From positions 1 to 60,378 of the forward strand of contig QGNN01000006.1 in the NCBI GenBank assembly GCA_003228105.1: DNA of 60,378 bases. The letters are read 5' to 3'. Shown one piece after another: positions 8,846-18,423 of this stretch. The notes below the pieces were generated by a model. It was given only the letters and a program-made list of their open reading frames with translations. It was not told the origin of the DNA and made no database searches. The DNA comes from Chloroflexota bacterium (GTDB lineage Bacteria; Chloroflexota; Dehalococcoidia; Lucifugimonadales; UBA826). The position numbers were made by a program, and so were the translations under genes. Position 1 is the first letter of the stretch; each line of letters begins with the position of its first letter.

Positions 8846-9754
8846 TTATTTTAGAAGCTCTGTTTCACCTAGGTATTTTGGGTGATGGAATACAGTTCCA
8901 GGTCGCACAAGATTTACTCTGTCAATCACAGGCTTGAGGGATCTTGGGTTTGAATCATCCTTTGTTCTAGGTGGCATCCAGTCATCATGGTGGCCTAATA
9001 TGATTTCTTTGGGTTTTAACATGCTTGCCATTAGGCCAATATAGTCAGTAAGAGAACCTTGAATAGGCTCCCCGTCAATATTGGGGCGGCCTGCCATTGC
9101 TAAGATAGCAGCATCTGCCCTTAGATCAGATACCACCCCTGTCCAGCATCCAGAAGTATCTTGGAAAAAAATAGATCCCTGCGGAGTTTCGAATAAGAAA
9201 CAAAGTGCCCCACCTATGTCGCTAGAGCCCAGAGTCTCTTTCCTATGCTCTTCAATCTCTTTGATTAGATTTGGATCTGTTCCCCTAGGCAAGAGATCTG
9301 GTTTTCGGAGTCCCCATCGTTCATTTTCCGTGAGATTCAGGTGTCCCGTCTGGCTTTCATCGGTTTTAGGCCCAAATGTGTTTGGAATCCATATACAGGA
9401 ATGCAAGCTTGGGTAAACTCTGACGGTAACAGAATCGCTAAGCTGGTATCTTTCACCTCCCTGAGCTCTTCGAAGTTGTTCTCTAGGAACTCCTGCCTCG
9501 ATTAGTATTCGGACACTTTCATTAGAACCAATGACTTCTGCTCCTGTATTTTTGGCAATTACATCCGCCCCGCCGATATGATCGAAATGGCTATGTCCTA
9601 TGAAAATAAAGTCTGCCTTATTTATTTCGGCTGTTGAAATACCGACATTTGGAGCGGCCGAAACTCTATCAATATAGGTATCTAGGAAAATTGTTAGATC
9701 ATCTATAAGTAAACGAAAAGTAGCACATCCGAGCCAGTCTAATTTAATCGACAT
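8846..9754 (-). CDS. Metallo-beta-lactamase-fold hydrolase (UlaG-like)
   Basis: The 302-residue protein begins with WLGCATFRLLIDDLTIFLDT, typical of UlaG/lactonase-type members of the metallo-beta-lactamase superfamily. The metal-binding HxHxDH motif is HSHFDHIGG at about residues 54-62. Further likely ligands are the Asp in FFQDTSG and the His in ILGHHDDW. A cytoplasmic hydrolase is expected, as no signal peptide is seen. The substrate is unknown. The gene is divergent from the complex I operon, with 107 bp between them. Confidence 0.8.
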   Translation of the reverse strand: MSIKLDWLGCATFRLLIDDLTIFLDTYIDRVSAAPNVGISTAEINKADFIFIGHSHFDHIGGADVIAKNTGAEVIGSNESVRILIEAGVPREQLRRAQGGERYQLSDSVTVRVYPSLHSCIWIPNTFGPKTDESQTGHLNLTENERWGLRKPDLLPRGTDPNLIKEIEEHRKETLGSSDIGGALCFLFETPQGSIFFQDTSGCWTGVVSDLRADAAILAMAGRPNIDGEPIQGSLTDYIGLMASMLKPKEIILGHHDDWMPPRTKDDSNPRSLKPVIDRVNLVRPGTVFHHPKYLGETELLK

Positions 9755-9861
9755 ATTTTCTTACCTCAAATGAATAAAATTTACTAGGGGCACATATATA
9801 AATATGCTAAAATTGGTTCGTTTTATGCCCTTATTATTACAGAAATTTTTCGGGTGGTCTT

Positions 9862-10230
9862 GTGACTGAATCATATGTAACTAATTGGACAGCAGTATTG
9901 GTAGTCGCCTTAGTTGGAACTTTGGCTGTGCTATTGATGTTTTTATTATCTAGGGTGTTGGCCCCTAAACGGCATTCTGACATAAAAAATAGCCCATACG
10001 AGTGCGGTATACCCGCATCCCCACATCATTGGTCTCAAATCCAAATACGTTACTATGTTTTTGCGATATTGTTCGTGATATTCGATGTTGAAGCTGTTTT
10101 TCTATTTCCTTGGGCGCTAGTATTCTTGGACGCCCCCCCTGCGGTTTTTTATGAAATGATTATTTTTATTGGTATATTACTGTTTGGCTTAGCTTATGTT
10201 TGGAGGAAGGGGGTTTTGCAATGGAAATAG
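9862..10230 (+). CDS. nuoA: NADH-quinone oxidoreductase subunit A
   Basis: The 122-residue protein has three transmembrane helices and the conserved loop [12 protein letters not shown] between helices 1 and 2, diagnostic of NuoA, a membrane-arm subunit at the quinone site of complex I. The GTG start at 9862 follows a GGTGG stretch. First gene of an 11-gene operon running to 19889, tightly packed and all on the plus strand. Its stop overlaps the start of nuoB. Confidence 0.95.
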   Translation: MTESYVTNWTAVLVVALVGTLAVLLMFLLSRVLAPKRHSDIKNSPYECGIPASPHHWSQIQIRYYVFAILFVIFDVEAVFLFPWALVFLDAPPAVFYEMIIFIGILLFGLAYVWRKGVLQWK

Positions 10231-10844
10231 ACGAAAACACTAACATTCATATTCCGAAATATGATGGGTTTCTTCCCGCTGAAAAACCACTTGGGGATGG
10301 CTACAAAGCAGGTAAAGGAAACAACCCTGCGGATAGCGTTTTCAATAGGGTTCTGCCCAATGCATTGACCGCAAAATCCGACCAGTTATTTGCATTGGCA
10401 AGAAAATCATCGCTTTGGACTTTATCTTTTGGTTTAGCATGCTGTGCGATTGAAATGATAAGTGCCCATGCATCACATCATGATCTTGATAGATTTGGGG
10501 TGGTTACCTGGCCTTCCCCCCGTCAAGCGGATGTCATGATAGTTGCTGGTACTGTGGTAAAGAAAATGGCAGATCCCATAAAACTTTTATATGAACAAAT
10601 GCCCGACCCGAAATGGGTCATTGCTATGGGAAGTTGTGCAACCAATGGAGGCCCCTACTATAAATCATATTCAGTGGTGATGGGAGTAGATCATTTAATA
10701 CCAGTTGACGTTTACGTTCCAGGTTGTCCACCTAGACCTGAAGCACTCATTTATGGTGTTATGCAATTACAAGAAAAAATAAAAAATGATGCAAATCAAT
10801 CCTTCGAAAAAGAGTCACTAAATGCCAATGAGGGAGAGCAGTAA
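10221..10844 (+). CDS. nuoB: NADH-quinone oxidoreductase subunit B
   Basis: The 207-residue peripheral subunit carries cluster N2 next to the quinone site. The cluster cysteines are visible in [20 protein letters not shown] and [11 protein letters not shown] place the start at ATG 10221, behind the strong GGAGGAAGG at 10202-10210, rather than at TTG 10200; the ATG overlaps the nuoA stop by 10 bp, as expected for translational coupling. The C-terminal tail is acidic and asparagine-rich and overlaps the nuoC start. Confidence 0.95.
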   Translation: MEIDENTNIHIPKYDGFLPAEKPLGDGYKAGKGNNPADSVFNRVLPNALTAKSDQLFALARKSSLWTLSFGLACCAIEMISAHASHHDLDRFGVVTWPSPRQADVMIVAGTVVKKMADPIKLLYEQMPDPKWVIAMGSCATNGGPYYKSYSVVMGVDHLIPVDVYVPGCPPRPEALIYGVMQLQEKIKNDANQSFEKESLNANEGEQ

Positions 10845-11367
10845 TATATCTTCGAAGCGTGAAATTAAAGCTCCAGTAGTGCGGGAATATCTCGATCAAA
10901 GGGGAGAGAATCTCCACAAAATATTAAAAGAATCTATTTCTGATTTTCCAGGAGCAGAAATATCGGTTTCTATAGATATGGTCACAGTTAAAATTGATTC
11001 AGTGCAGCTGGTTAAAATTTGTGAATTCCTCAAATACACTGAAAAATTTGGGTTTGATTATTTGTCCTGTATCACTGTAGTAGATTATGAAGAAGATCAA
11101 GAAAGATTTGAGATGATTTATCATCTTATCTCTATCAGGCTACACCATAAAATGGCCATTAAAGTGTCATTACCGTCAAATGATCCGACAGTGCCTTCGG
11201 TACTGGGTGTTTGGAAATCAGCCGACTGGTTTGAAAGAGAAGCCCACGATTTATTTGGTATTGAATTTGAAGGTCGTGAAAATTTACCCCCATTGTTATT
11301 ATATGAGGGATTTGAGGGTTATCCAGGGAGAAAAAGTTACCCATTTCATGATTATGGTGAATGGTAA
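10828..11367 (+). CDS. nuoC: NADH-quinone oxidoreductase subunit C
   Basis: Roughly 179 residues of the 30-kDa peripheral subunit. The family signature is clear: [20 protein letters not shown] followed by [19 protein letters not shown]. The start is uncertain: ATG 10822 and ATG 10828 are both inside the end of nuoB, and neither has a strong ribosome-binding site. It is separate from nuoD, unlike the fused nuoCD of enterobacteria. Confidence 0.93.
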   Translation: MRESSNISSKREIKAPVVREYLDQRGENLHKILKESISDFPGAEISVSIDMVTVKIDSVQLVKICEFLKYTEKFGFDYLSCITVVDYEEDQERFEMIYHLISIRLHHKMAIKVSLPSNDPTVPSVLGVWKSADWFEREAHDLFGIEFEGRENLPPLLLYEGFEGYPGRKSYPFHDYGEW

Positions 11368-11385
11368 TAATCAGTAAGTTTAGTT

Positions 11386-12510
11386 ATGCAAGTACATCAA
11401 CAGGTTAGTGAATATTCTGATGCGATAGACTTAATGGTCAATATGGGTCCTCAGCACCCTAGTACCCATGGAGTCTTCAGGCTAGTTATATGGGTTGACG
11501 GTGAACGTATAGTGAAGGTGGAACCCCATATTGGTTACCTTCATCGTGGGTCAGAAAAGATATGTGAAAGCGAACAATATAGCCAGATTGTGACTCTTTT
11601 TGATCGCCTTGATTATGTCGGTAATTTAAACAACGAATTAGCTTTTTGCTTAGCCGTAGAGAAACTTACCGAAACTGTTGTTCCCGAGAGAGCTGAGTAC
11701 ATACGGGTAATTTTGTGTGAATTGAACCGGATAGCTAGCCACATGCTGTTCTACGGCGTTTATGGCTTAGATGCCGGAGCCACTACTCCTATGCTTTATG
11801 GTTTTCGTGAACGTGAGAGGGTACAAGAACTCTTTGAAAGCGTGACTGGAGCAAGGATGATGCATAACTACATCAGAATTGGTGGTGTAAAGGAAGATGT
11901 TCCTGATGATTTTGATGAAAATGTGCTGGTATTACTTGATCATCTCAAAAGAGGTATTGATGAATGTGACAGGCTTTTATCCCAAAATGAGATGTTCCTT
12001 GCTCGAACAAAAGGAGTAGGTATTATCACTGGAGAGGATGCCTTGGATTATGGTGTGACCGGGCCTGCTTTGAGAGCGTCCGGTGTTATAGAAGATGTAA
12101 GAGTCACAGACCCATATTCGATTTATAGCCGGTTTGATTTTGGTATACCAGTGGGGAGTAATGGTGATTGTTGGGATAGATATTATGTCCGCGTTGAAGA
12201 AATGAGAGAGTCAATTAAGATAGTAGAACAGGCCATATCCGATATTCCCAACGGCGATATTTCTGCCAAAGTTAGAAGGATAATTAGACCACCAGTTGGA
12301 GAGGTATTCGTTCGTACAGAATCTCCCAGAGGTGACCTAGGAGTTTTCCTGGTAAGTGACGGCTCAGATAAGCCCTACAGAGTTAAAGTAAGGCCACCAT
12401 CTTTTGCAAATCTACAAGCCCTTGAATATATGCTTAAGGATACCTATATTGCCGACGCTGTTTTAGTGCTGGGTTCGATTGACATTATAATGGGAGAGGT
12501 CGATCGATGA
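11386..12510 (+). CDS. nuoD: NADH-quinone oxidoreductase subunit D
   Basis: The 374-residue 49-kDa subunit forms the quinone-binding cavity with NuoB. Conserved stretches include NMGPQHPSTHGVFRLV, PHIGYLHRGSEKICE, and the C-terminal end SIDIIMGEVDR. Family members are related to [NiFe]-hydrogenase large subunits, but the metal-binding cysteines are absent here, as normal for NuoD. The stop overlaps the start of nuoH by 4 bp (ATGA). Confidence 0.96.
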   Translation: MQVHQQVSEYSDAIDLMVNMGPQHPSTHGVFRLVIWVDGERIVKVEPHIGYLHRGSEKICESEQYSQIVTLFDRLDYVGNLNNELAFCLAVEKLTETVVPERAEYIRVILCELNRIASHMLFYGVYGLDAGATTPMLYGFRERERVQELFESVTGARMMHNYIRIGGVKEDVPDDFDENVLVLLDHLKRGIDECDRLLSQNEMFLARTKGVGIITGEDALDYGVTGPALRASGVIEDVRVTDPYSIYSRFDFGIPVGSNGDCWDRYYVRVEEMRESIKIVEQAISDIPNGDISAKVRRIIRPPVGEVFVRTESPRGDLGVFLVSDGSDKPYRVKVRPPSFANLQALEYMLKDTYIADAVLVLGSIDIIMGEVDR

Positions 12511-13646
12511 ATATGCCTGAAATCGTTGGCTTGTTTTTTAAAGCATCTCTGCTACTTTTTTTTATTCTTATGGTAGTTCTTATTTTGACTTTGGCTGAAC
12601 GAAAGGCATTAGCACGGATTCAGCAAAGAAAAGGTCCTAACAGGGTGGGATTTAAAGGAATCCTTCAACCATTTGCTGACGCTTTAAAATTGCTCACTAA
12701 AGAAGATATCCTACCTGCATCCGCTAATAAGCAAATTTTTTGGATCGCGCCCCTCGCTGTGTTTCTTCCAGGGTTTTTGATTTGGGTGACAATTCCTTTG
12801 GCAAAGGAAGTTGTACTCGCAAACTTGGATATGGGGCTTTTTTACATAACTGCTATTTCGGTTTTGTCTGTCATGGGATTGCTAATGGCTGGATGGGGGT
12901 CGGCCAATAAGTGGGCAATGATAGGGGGCTTGAGAGCAGCCGGTCAGCTTATAAGCTATGAAATCCCATTCATAATGGCTATTTTGGCGATAGGAATTTT
13001 AGCCCAGTCGTTCAATCTGAAGGAAATAGTTGATGATCAGGCCAGATGGCCCTTTGCCATTAAACAACCGTTGGGGTTATTTATTTTTCTTACTGCAGGG
13101 TTAGCGGAATTAGGAAGGACCCCTTTTGATATTCATCATGCAGAATCTGAAGTAGTTGGGGGGCCATTTGTGGAATACAGCGGAGCCCATTGGTCAGTCT
13201 TTTATCTTGCCGAATATATGAACACGTTTACTATCGCCGTTCTAACGGTACTGTTATTTCTCGGCGGCTGGCAATCCCCTGTATTACCTTTCAGTGGGAT
13301 TGTTCAAACTGTGGCCTCACTCAGCTGGTTCTTAATAAAAACTGCCCTTGTGATCTGGGTTATATTTTGGATTCGTGGTACATATCCAAGAGTGAGAATT
13401 GATCAACTGATGTCGTTCGGATGGAAAATACTGGTTCCGGCATCCTTTATTAACATTTTTCTTACCGCATCGGTACTTTACTATGCTTTGCCACACTGGG
13501 TTATCACGGTGGTATCTCTTGGTTTCCTGGGTGTAACTTTTTATTTCATAAAGAAAGGATCTTTAGCTGGACATAAACAAAATACTGTGACGATTATTAA
13601 TAGTAGTGATATAAGAGCTCAGCTTTCCAATAGAGCTGAGGTATAG
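12507..13646 (+). CDS. nuoH: NADH-quinone oxidoreductase subunit H
   Basis: The 379-residue membrane subunit connects the peripheral and membrane arms. Conserved motifs are LTLAERKALARIQQRKGPNR near the N-terminus, AELGRTPFDIHHAESEVVGG, and RGTYPRVRIDQLMSFGWK near the C-terminus. About eight transmembrane helices are visible. A polar extension of about 30 residues follows the last helix, which is somewhat longer than in many bacteria. It abuts nuoI with no gap. Confidence 0.96.
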   Translation: MNMPEIVGLFFKASLLLFFILMVVLILTLAERKALARIQQRKGPNRVGFKGILQPFADALKLLTKEDILPASANKQIFWIAPLAVFLPGFLIWVTIPLAKEVVLANLDMGLFYITAISVLSVMGLLMAGWGSANKWAMIGGLRAAGQLISYEIPFIMAILAIGILAQSFNLKEIVDDQARWPFAIKQPLGLFIFLTAGLAELGRTPFDIHHAESEVVGGPFVEYSGAHWSVFYLAEYMNTFTIAVLTVLLFLGGWQSPVLPFSGIVQTVASLSWFLIKTALVIWVIFWIRGTYPRVRIDQLMSFGWKILVPASFINIFLTASVLYYALPHWVITVVSLGFLGVTFYFIKKGSLAGHKQNTVTIINSSDIRAQLSNRAEV

Positions 13647-14186
13647 ATGAAAATACAGAGCCCCGTCGTTGGTTTCATAAATGGCCTTATGGTTACTATA
13701 AGGTCCACTTTAAGGCGTCCAGTTACTGCTGAATATCCGGCGATTGAAAAACGTCTACCCCTTTCAAATAGATACATGGGGTTTCCGGCATTAACTTGGG
13801 ATTATGATGTAGAGGAACCATACTGCACCGGTTGTATGGTATGCGTTCGAGAATGCCCTACTCAGTGTATGTCGGCTCAAATGAAAGATAATCCTCAGCA
13901 TGAAAAAGGCCTGAGTAGGCGTCGTAAAATCATAGAGAGCTTCGAGATAAATCTAGGACGGTGTATTTTGTGTGGTATCTGTGTTGATGTGTGCAACTTT
14001 GATGCGATTGAAATGTCCCACGAGTATGAATTGAGCAAATATCAAAGAAACGCGAATAGAGTTAATTTGAATCAATTGTTGGACATGGGTGTTGTTTATC
14101 AAAATAAACTTCAATGGACTCCAAAGCAACCACAAAAAAATAGTGGAATACCGTTACCTCCAAAGCAATCAGAGGATTCCTCTTAA
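13647..14186 (+). CDS. nuoI: NADH-quinone oxidoreductase subunit I
   Basis: The 179-residue 8Fe ferredoxin-type subunit carries clusters N6a and N6b. The two motifs are CTGCMVCVRECP and CILCGICVDVC, each followed by the fourth cysteine or proline context of the family. In a complex lacking NuoEFG this subunit would be the outermost Fe-S entry point for electrons. Its stop overlaps the nuoJ start by one base. Confidence 0.95.
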   Translation: MKIQSPVVGFINGLMVTIRSTLRRPVTAEYPAIEKRLPLSNRYMGFPALTWDYDVEEPYCTGCMVCVRECPTQCMSAQMKDNPQHEKGLSRRRKIIESFEINLGRCILCGICVDVCNFDAIEMSHEYELSKYQRNANRVNLNQLLDMGVVYQNKLQWTPKQPQKNSGIPLPPKQSEDSS

Positions 14187-14677
14187 TGTCAGTAGTGTTT
14201 TTTGCGATAGCAGCCATTTTGGTTATTTCGGGTGGCATTGGAGTCGTGGCTGCACGAAACATTGTTTATGCTGCCCTATCCTTACTGGTTGCGATGGTAG
14301 GAACTGCTGGCGTATTTCTAATAGGGCTTGCCGAGTTTTTGGCATTAGTGCAGCTTCTGATATATGGAGGAGCTGTTGTAATCGTGATTCTATTCTCACT
14401 TATGCTAACTAAAATTCAAGATTTTGAATTCTTGACAGCAAACAAACAGTGGCCGATAGCACTGATAGTGGCCATATTCCTGCTAGGCTTATTGGGAATT
14501 TCCATTTTGGTCGAAGGTAGTGCAACCACCACAATGGGAAGTACCAATATATCTGAATTAGGTCTGAGTTTGTTTTCAGATTGGGCTATACCGTTTGAAC
14601 TTGCATCTTTAGTACTGCTAATTGCTCTTATAGGAGCAGTAGTGGTAGTTCGTAGGGATAATGGGGAAGATAAGTGA
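14186..14677 (+). CDS. nuoJ: NADH-quinone oxidoreductase subunit J
   Basis: The 163-residue protein has five predicted transmembrane helices and the NuoJ signature GLAEFLALVQLLIYGGAVVI around residues 45-65, which includes the conserved pi-bulge helix region. It is a membrane-arm subunit of complex I. It ends in TGA at 14675-14677, overlapping the nuoK start codon by one base. Confidence 0.95.
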   Translation: MSVVFFAIAAILVISGGIGVVAARNIVYAALSLLVAMVGTAGVFLIGLAEFLALVQLLIYGGAVVIVILFSLMLTKIQDFEFLTANKQWPIALIVAIFLLGLLGISILVEGSATTTMGSTNISELGLSLFSDWAIPFELASLVLLIALIGAVVVVRRDNGEDK

Positions 14678-14991
14678 TGGAATTAATTTATTTTCAGTTA
14701 TTAGCCGCGATTCTATTTTGCATAGGTATTTATGGAGTGTTGGCTCGGAGAAGCGCAGTTCTGATATTGATGTCAATCGAGCTGATGCTGAATGCAGTCA
14801 ACATTAATTTGATCGGCTATGCAGCCTTTTCAAGTTTTGGATCAGCCCACAGAAATTTAGGACAAGTCTTAGTAATATTTATCATCACCATAGCGGCGGC
14901 AGAACTAGCTTTGGCTATGGCTATTATTTTGAGGCTCTATAGGAATAAAAACAACGTTAATGTTGACGAATTGGATATCTTAAAGGGCTAG
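14677..14991 (+). CDS. nuoK: NADH-quinone oxidoreductase subunit K
   Basis: The 104-residue, three-helix membrane subunit is homologous to MrpC of Na+/H+ antiporters. The conserved LMSIELMLNAVNINLIGYA contains the membrane glutamate important for proton transfer, and a second glutamate lies in AAAELALAMAI. I prefer ATG 14677 (TGATG overlap with nuoJ) over GTG 14674. Confidence 0.95.
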   Translation: MELIYFQLLAAILFCIGIYGVLARRSAVLILMSIELMLNAVNINLIGYAAFSSFGSAHRNLGQVLVIFIITIAAAELALAMAIILRLYRNKNNVNVDELDILKG

Positions 14992-15001
14992 AATCTGAAT
15001 T

Positions 15002-16876
15002 ATGATTTTGAGTGCTGAATTTGCATGGATAATACCCGGGTTAGCAGTTATAGCTTTTTGCATAACTAGTTTGTTTGGCAAAAACCTTCCCTACAAAGGG
15101 ATCTTTTTGCCTATAGCAGCAGCGCTATTAGGGTTTATTTTTTTCTGTTTGATATTCGTTGATTTCATCTCTACAGGGTTTAATCCTACAAGTGTAAGCA
15201 TCGATTGGATTGTCATTGATAATTGGTCTATTACTTGGGGATTTGCTATCGATGAAATTTCAATACTTATGTTGGGGTTGGTGACGTTTATATCTTTGCT
15301 TGTCCAGATATATTCGGTGGGTTATATGTCAGGTGATTCTAGAATTTCATGGTATTTTGCCGTCCATGCCTTGTTTGCAGGCGCTATGTTGGCCTTGGTT
15401 CTAGCCGATAATTTACTTTTCCTATATTTTTGCTGGGAGTTGGTGGGACTGGGATCATATTTACTTATAGGGTTTTGGTTTGAGAAGAAAGCTGCATCAG
15501 AAGCGGCAAAGAAGGCTTTTATAACCACGAGGTTGGGAGATGTTGGCCTTCTAATTGGCATTATATTGTTATTTAAGGCTACGGGTACTTTTCATATACC
15601 GTCCATAATTCACGCAGCCCAAAACGGGGCTATACCAGAATCTACCTTGATGTGGTCTTCCCTTCTGCTGTTTCTAGGTGCAATGGGTAAATCGGCTCAA
15701 TTTCCTTTTCATGTTTGGTTGCCTGATGCCATGGAAGGACCAACTCCTGTCTCAGCCCTTATACATGCGGCTACTATGGTGGTTGCAGGGGTCTATTTGA
15801 TTGCTCGGATGCTGCCGTTCTTGGAGATAGTTCCAGGGTTTTTGACCCTTGTTGCTACGGTGGGGCTGTTTACTTTTTTGTTCGCAGGAATAATCGCTTT
15901 GGTAATGACAGACATAAAAAAAGTTTTGGCATACTCGACGATAAGCCACTTGGGGCTGATGGTTTTAACTTTAGGTGCCGGAGGACTGGCTGCTGCGATG
16001 TTTCATTTAGTAGTGCATGGCTTTTCTAAAGCTCTTCTGTTCTTGGGGGCAGGAAGTGTGATGCACGGGATGAACGGTGAGACTGATTGTTGGAAGATGG
16101 GAGGGTTGAGACGAAATATGTCTGTCACAGGAGTCACGTTTCTCGTTGGGTGTTTGTCCCTTGCAGGAATTGTCCCTCTGAGTGGATTTTTTAGTAAGGA
16201 TGAAATGCTGCTTTCAATACATGAGGGACTTGGGCCCATATTTCTTTTTATTACCCTCGCTGGCGTTTTTCTCAGTTCGCTTTACATGATTCGTTTATTT
16301 TGCGTAATTTTTATAGGGGAACCTCGAAGCGAAGGGGCGAAAAACTCCCATGAATCTCCTCGGGTAATGACTTATCCACTTGTAATATTGGCTGTTTTTG
16401 GAACAGTTTTGGGCGTATTGGCTCTCCCATTACCATTAGGAGATTTTGAAGGGTTGGGTAATTTCATCGATTCGAAGCATCATTTCCATCTTTCACCTTG
16501 GATAACTCCTCTTTCTCTTTTGATAGCTTTGTCTGGCCTGGTAATTGGTTATATGTGTTATGGGTATCACAAAATTTCACATCATCTGGTAGCTTTAAGG
16601 TTCGGCTATTTATATAAGTTGACCGTATCTAAATTCTATATAGATGAAATTTATCAATGGATAATAGATAAAATAGTGTTGTCAGCAGCCCGATTTATTT
16701 CCATATTCGACCGAGTTGTTGTTAACGACACGGGAGTTGATGGCATTGGAGTATCCGTATTGCTTTCTGCCTTTAAAGTGAGGCTAATTCAGACGGGTAA
16801 GTTGTACAATTACGCCGCTGCTATGGGAATAGGTATATTCTTCATGGCTGTTATGTGGATATTGGCCAGTAATTAA
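15002..16876 (+). CDS. nuoL: NADH-quinone oxidoreductase subunit L
   Basis: The 624-residue distal antiporter-like subunit. Conserved proton-channel segments are visible: FCWELVGLGSYLLIGFW, the lysine-bearing LLFLGAMGKSAQFPFHVWLP, and DAMEGPTPVSALIHAATMV. The C-terminal third contains the lateral amphipathic helix region and a last membrane segment, giving full family length. It ends one base into the nuoM start. Confidence 0.96.
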   Translation: MILSAEFAWIIPGLAVIAFCITSLFGKNLPYKGIFLPIAAALLGFIFFCLIFVDFISTGFNPTSVSIDWIVIDNWSITWGFAIDEISILMLGLVTFISLLVQIYSVGYMSGDSRISWYFAVHALFAGAMLALVLADNLLFLYFCWELVGLGSYLLIGFWFEKKAASEAAKKAFITTRLGDVGLLIGIILLFKATGTFHIPSIIHAAQNGAIPESTLMWSSLLLFLGAMGKSAQFPFHVWLPDAMEGPTPVSALIHAATMVVAGVYLIARMLPFLEIVPGFLTLVATVGLFTFLFAGIIALVMTDIKKVLAYSTISHLGLMVLTLGAGGLAAAMFHLVVHGFSKALLFLGAGSVMHGMNGETDCWKMGGLRRNMSVTGVTFLVGCLSLAGIVPLSGFFSKDEMLLSIHEGLGPIFLFITLAGVFLSSLYMIRLFCVIFIGEPRSEGAKNSHESPRVMTYPLVILAVFGTVLGVLALPLPLGDFEGLGNFIDSKHHFHLSPWITPLSLLIALSGLVIGYMCYGYHKISHHLVALRFGYLYKLTVSKFYIDEIYQWIIDKIVLSAARFISIFDRVVVNDTGVDGIGVSVLLSAFKVRLIQTGKLYNYAAAMGIGIFFMAVMWILASN

Positions 16877-18423
16877 TGGAATTCCTCAGTTTCTCCAACC
16901 CCGCAGGGTTAGTTGCTTTACCAATTTTAGGATGTTTCATCTTATTTTTCATTCCAGGCCATAGAGCTAATCTTGTCCGTTGGATTTCTACAACTATTGC
17001 TTTTCTAGTCTTGATTATATCTTTCTATTTCTTCTTATCATTCGATCATTCTGAAGGTGGCAGGCAATTTATTTATGAATATGAGTGGCTATCTTTAATA
17101 GGACCCTGGGAGGAATCTCAAAGAGCCATATCTATGTCGGTTGGGATAGATGGTATAGCCGCAACGATGGTGCTTTTAACGGGTATTGTTATGTTCACCG
17201 GTACTGTGGTTTCGTGGAATATCAATGTAAATAATAAAGATTTTTTCATCTTATATTTTCTGTTATTGTCAGGGGTTTTTGGCGTATTCATTACTTATGA
17301 TCTTTTCTTTTTCTTTTTCTTTTATGAATTGTCAGTTCTACCGATGTACCTGCTTATTGGTAAATGGGGAAGTAGCAGTAAGTTCTCTTCTTTTGAGAGG
17401 ACCAAAGAATACAGCGCCATGAAACTAACCTTAGTTCTTGTTGCGGGGAGTGTCTTAATATGGATTGCCATAATCGCCATGTTTGTACAGTCTGGGACAG
17501 GAAGCTTTCATATTGATGAAATCCAAAAAGTAATTCCTGACAAATTCTCCTCAGAATTCCAAAGTGCTTTTTTCTTGATGCTTATGATTGGGTTTGGAAT
17601 ACTGGCTGGGTTATGGCCCTTTCATACATGGTCACCAGATGGCCATGTGGCTGCGCCTACTGCAGTAAGTATGGTTCATGCCGGTGTCCTTATGAAATTG
17701 GGTGCTTTTGGCATAATTCGAGTTGGAATGACCCTTTTGCCAGAAGGGGCTCAGGTTTGGATGCCGTTATTGATAGGACTCGGGGCGGTCAATGTGATTT
17801 ATGGTGCTCTTTCGGCCATGGGTCAGACGGACCTGAAATATGTCATAGGCTATTCATCAGTTAGTCATATGGGTTATGTATTAATGGGACTGGGAACATT
17901 GAGCCTTGTGGGATTGAACGGAGCTGTGTTGCAAATGTTTTCCCATGGGGTTATGACTGCTCTGTTTTTTGCTGTGGCAGGAATGATTTACGAACGTACA
18001 CACACCAGGGATTCTTTAGTACTTAGCGGACTGGCACAGAAGATGGGAATAATAGCCGTCCTGTTCACTCTAGCGGGTTTAACTTCTCTTGGCCTACCAG
18101 GCCTTAGTGGATTTGCAGCAGAGCTATTAATATTTATTGGTATATTTCAAAGTTATGAGATTTGGGGCATCATTTTGGGATCCCTCGCAGTTATTGGAGC
18201 TGCGATTACAGCTGTATATATTTTGAGGTTGCTTTCCAAAGTGTTTTTTGGCTTAGCTGATGATACTTTGCCGGAATATTTGGATTCGACACCAAGGGAG
18301 AAATTTGCGGCAAGCATCTTAGTTATTTTTATTGTGTTAGTAGGTCTCTGGCCGTTTCCATTTGTGAAAATAATTGAAAGTGGTGTTGAGCCGATTCTTC
18401 TTCAAATTGTGGGGGCTGGATGA
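16876..18423 (+). CDS. nuoM: NADH-quinone oxidoreductase subunit M
   Basis: The 515-residue antiporter-like subunit. Characteristic segments are FFYELSVLPMYLLIGKWG, with the conserved membrane Glu, and WPFHTWSPDGHVAAPTAVSM followed by HAGVLMKLGAFGIIR. About 14 membrane segments are apparent. The stop codon overlaps nuoN by 4 bp. Confidence 0.96.
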   Translation: MEFLSFSNPAGLVALPILGCFILFFIPGHRANLVRWISTTIAFLVLIISFYFFLSFDHSEGGRQFIYEYEWLSLIGPWEESQRAISMSVGIDGIAATMVLLTGIVMFTGTVVSWNINVNNKDFFILYFLLLSGVFGVFITYDLFFFFFFYELSVLPMYLLIGKWGSSSKFSSFERTKEYSAMKLTLVLVAGSVLIWIAIIAMFVQSGTGSFHIDEIQKVIPDKFSSEFQSAFFLMLMIGFGILAGLWPFHTWSPDGHVAAPTAVSMVHAGVLMKLGAFGIIRVGMTLLPEGAQVWMPLLIGLGAVNVIYGALSAMGQTDLKYVIGYSSVSHMGYVLMGLGTLSLVGLNGAVLQMFSHGVMTALFFAVAGMIYERTHTRDSLVLSGLAQKMGIIAVLFTLAGLTSLGLPGLSGFAAELLIFIGIFQSYEIWGIILGSLAVIGAAITAVYILRLLSKVFFGLADDTLPEYLDSTPREKFAASILVIFIVLVGLWPFPFVKIIESGVEPILLQIVGAG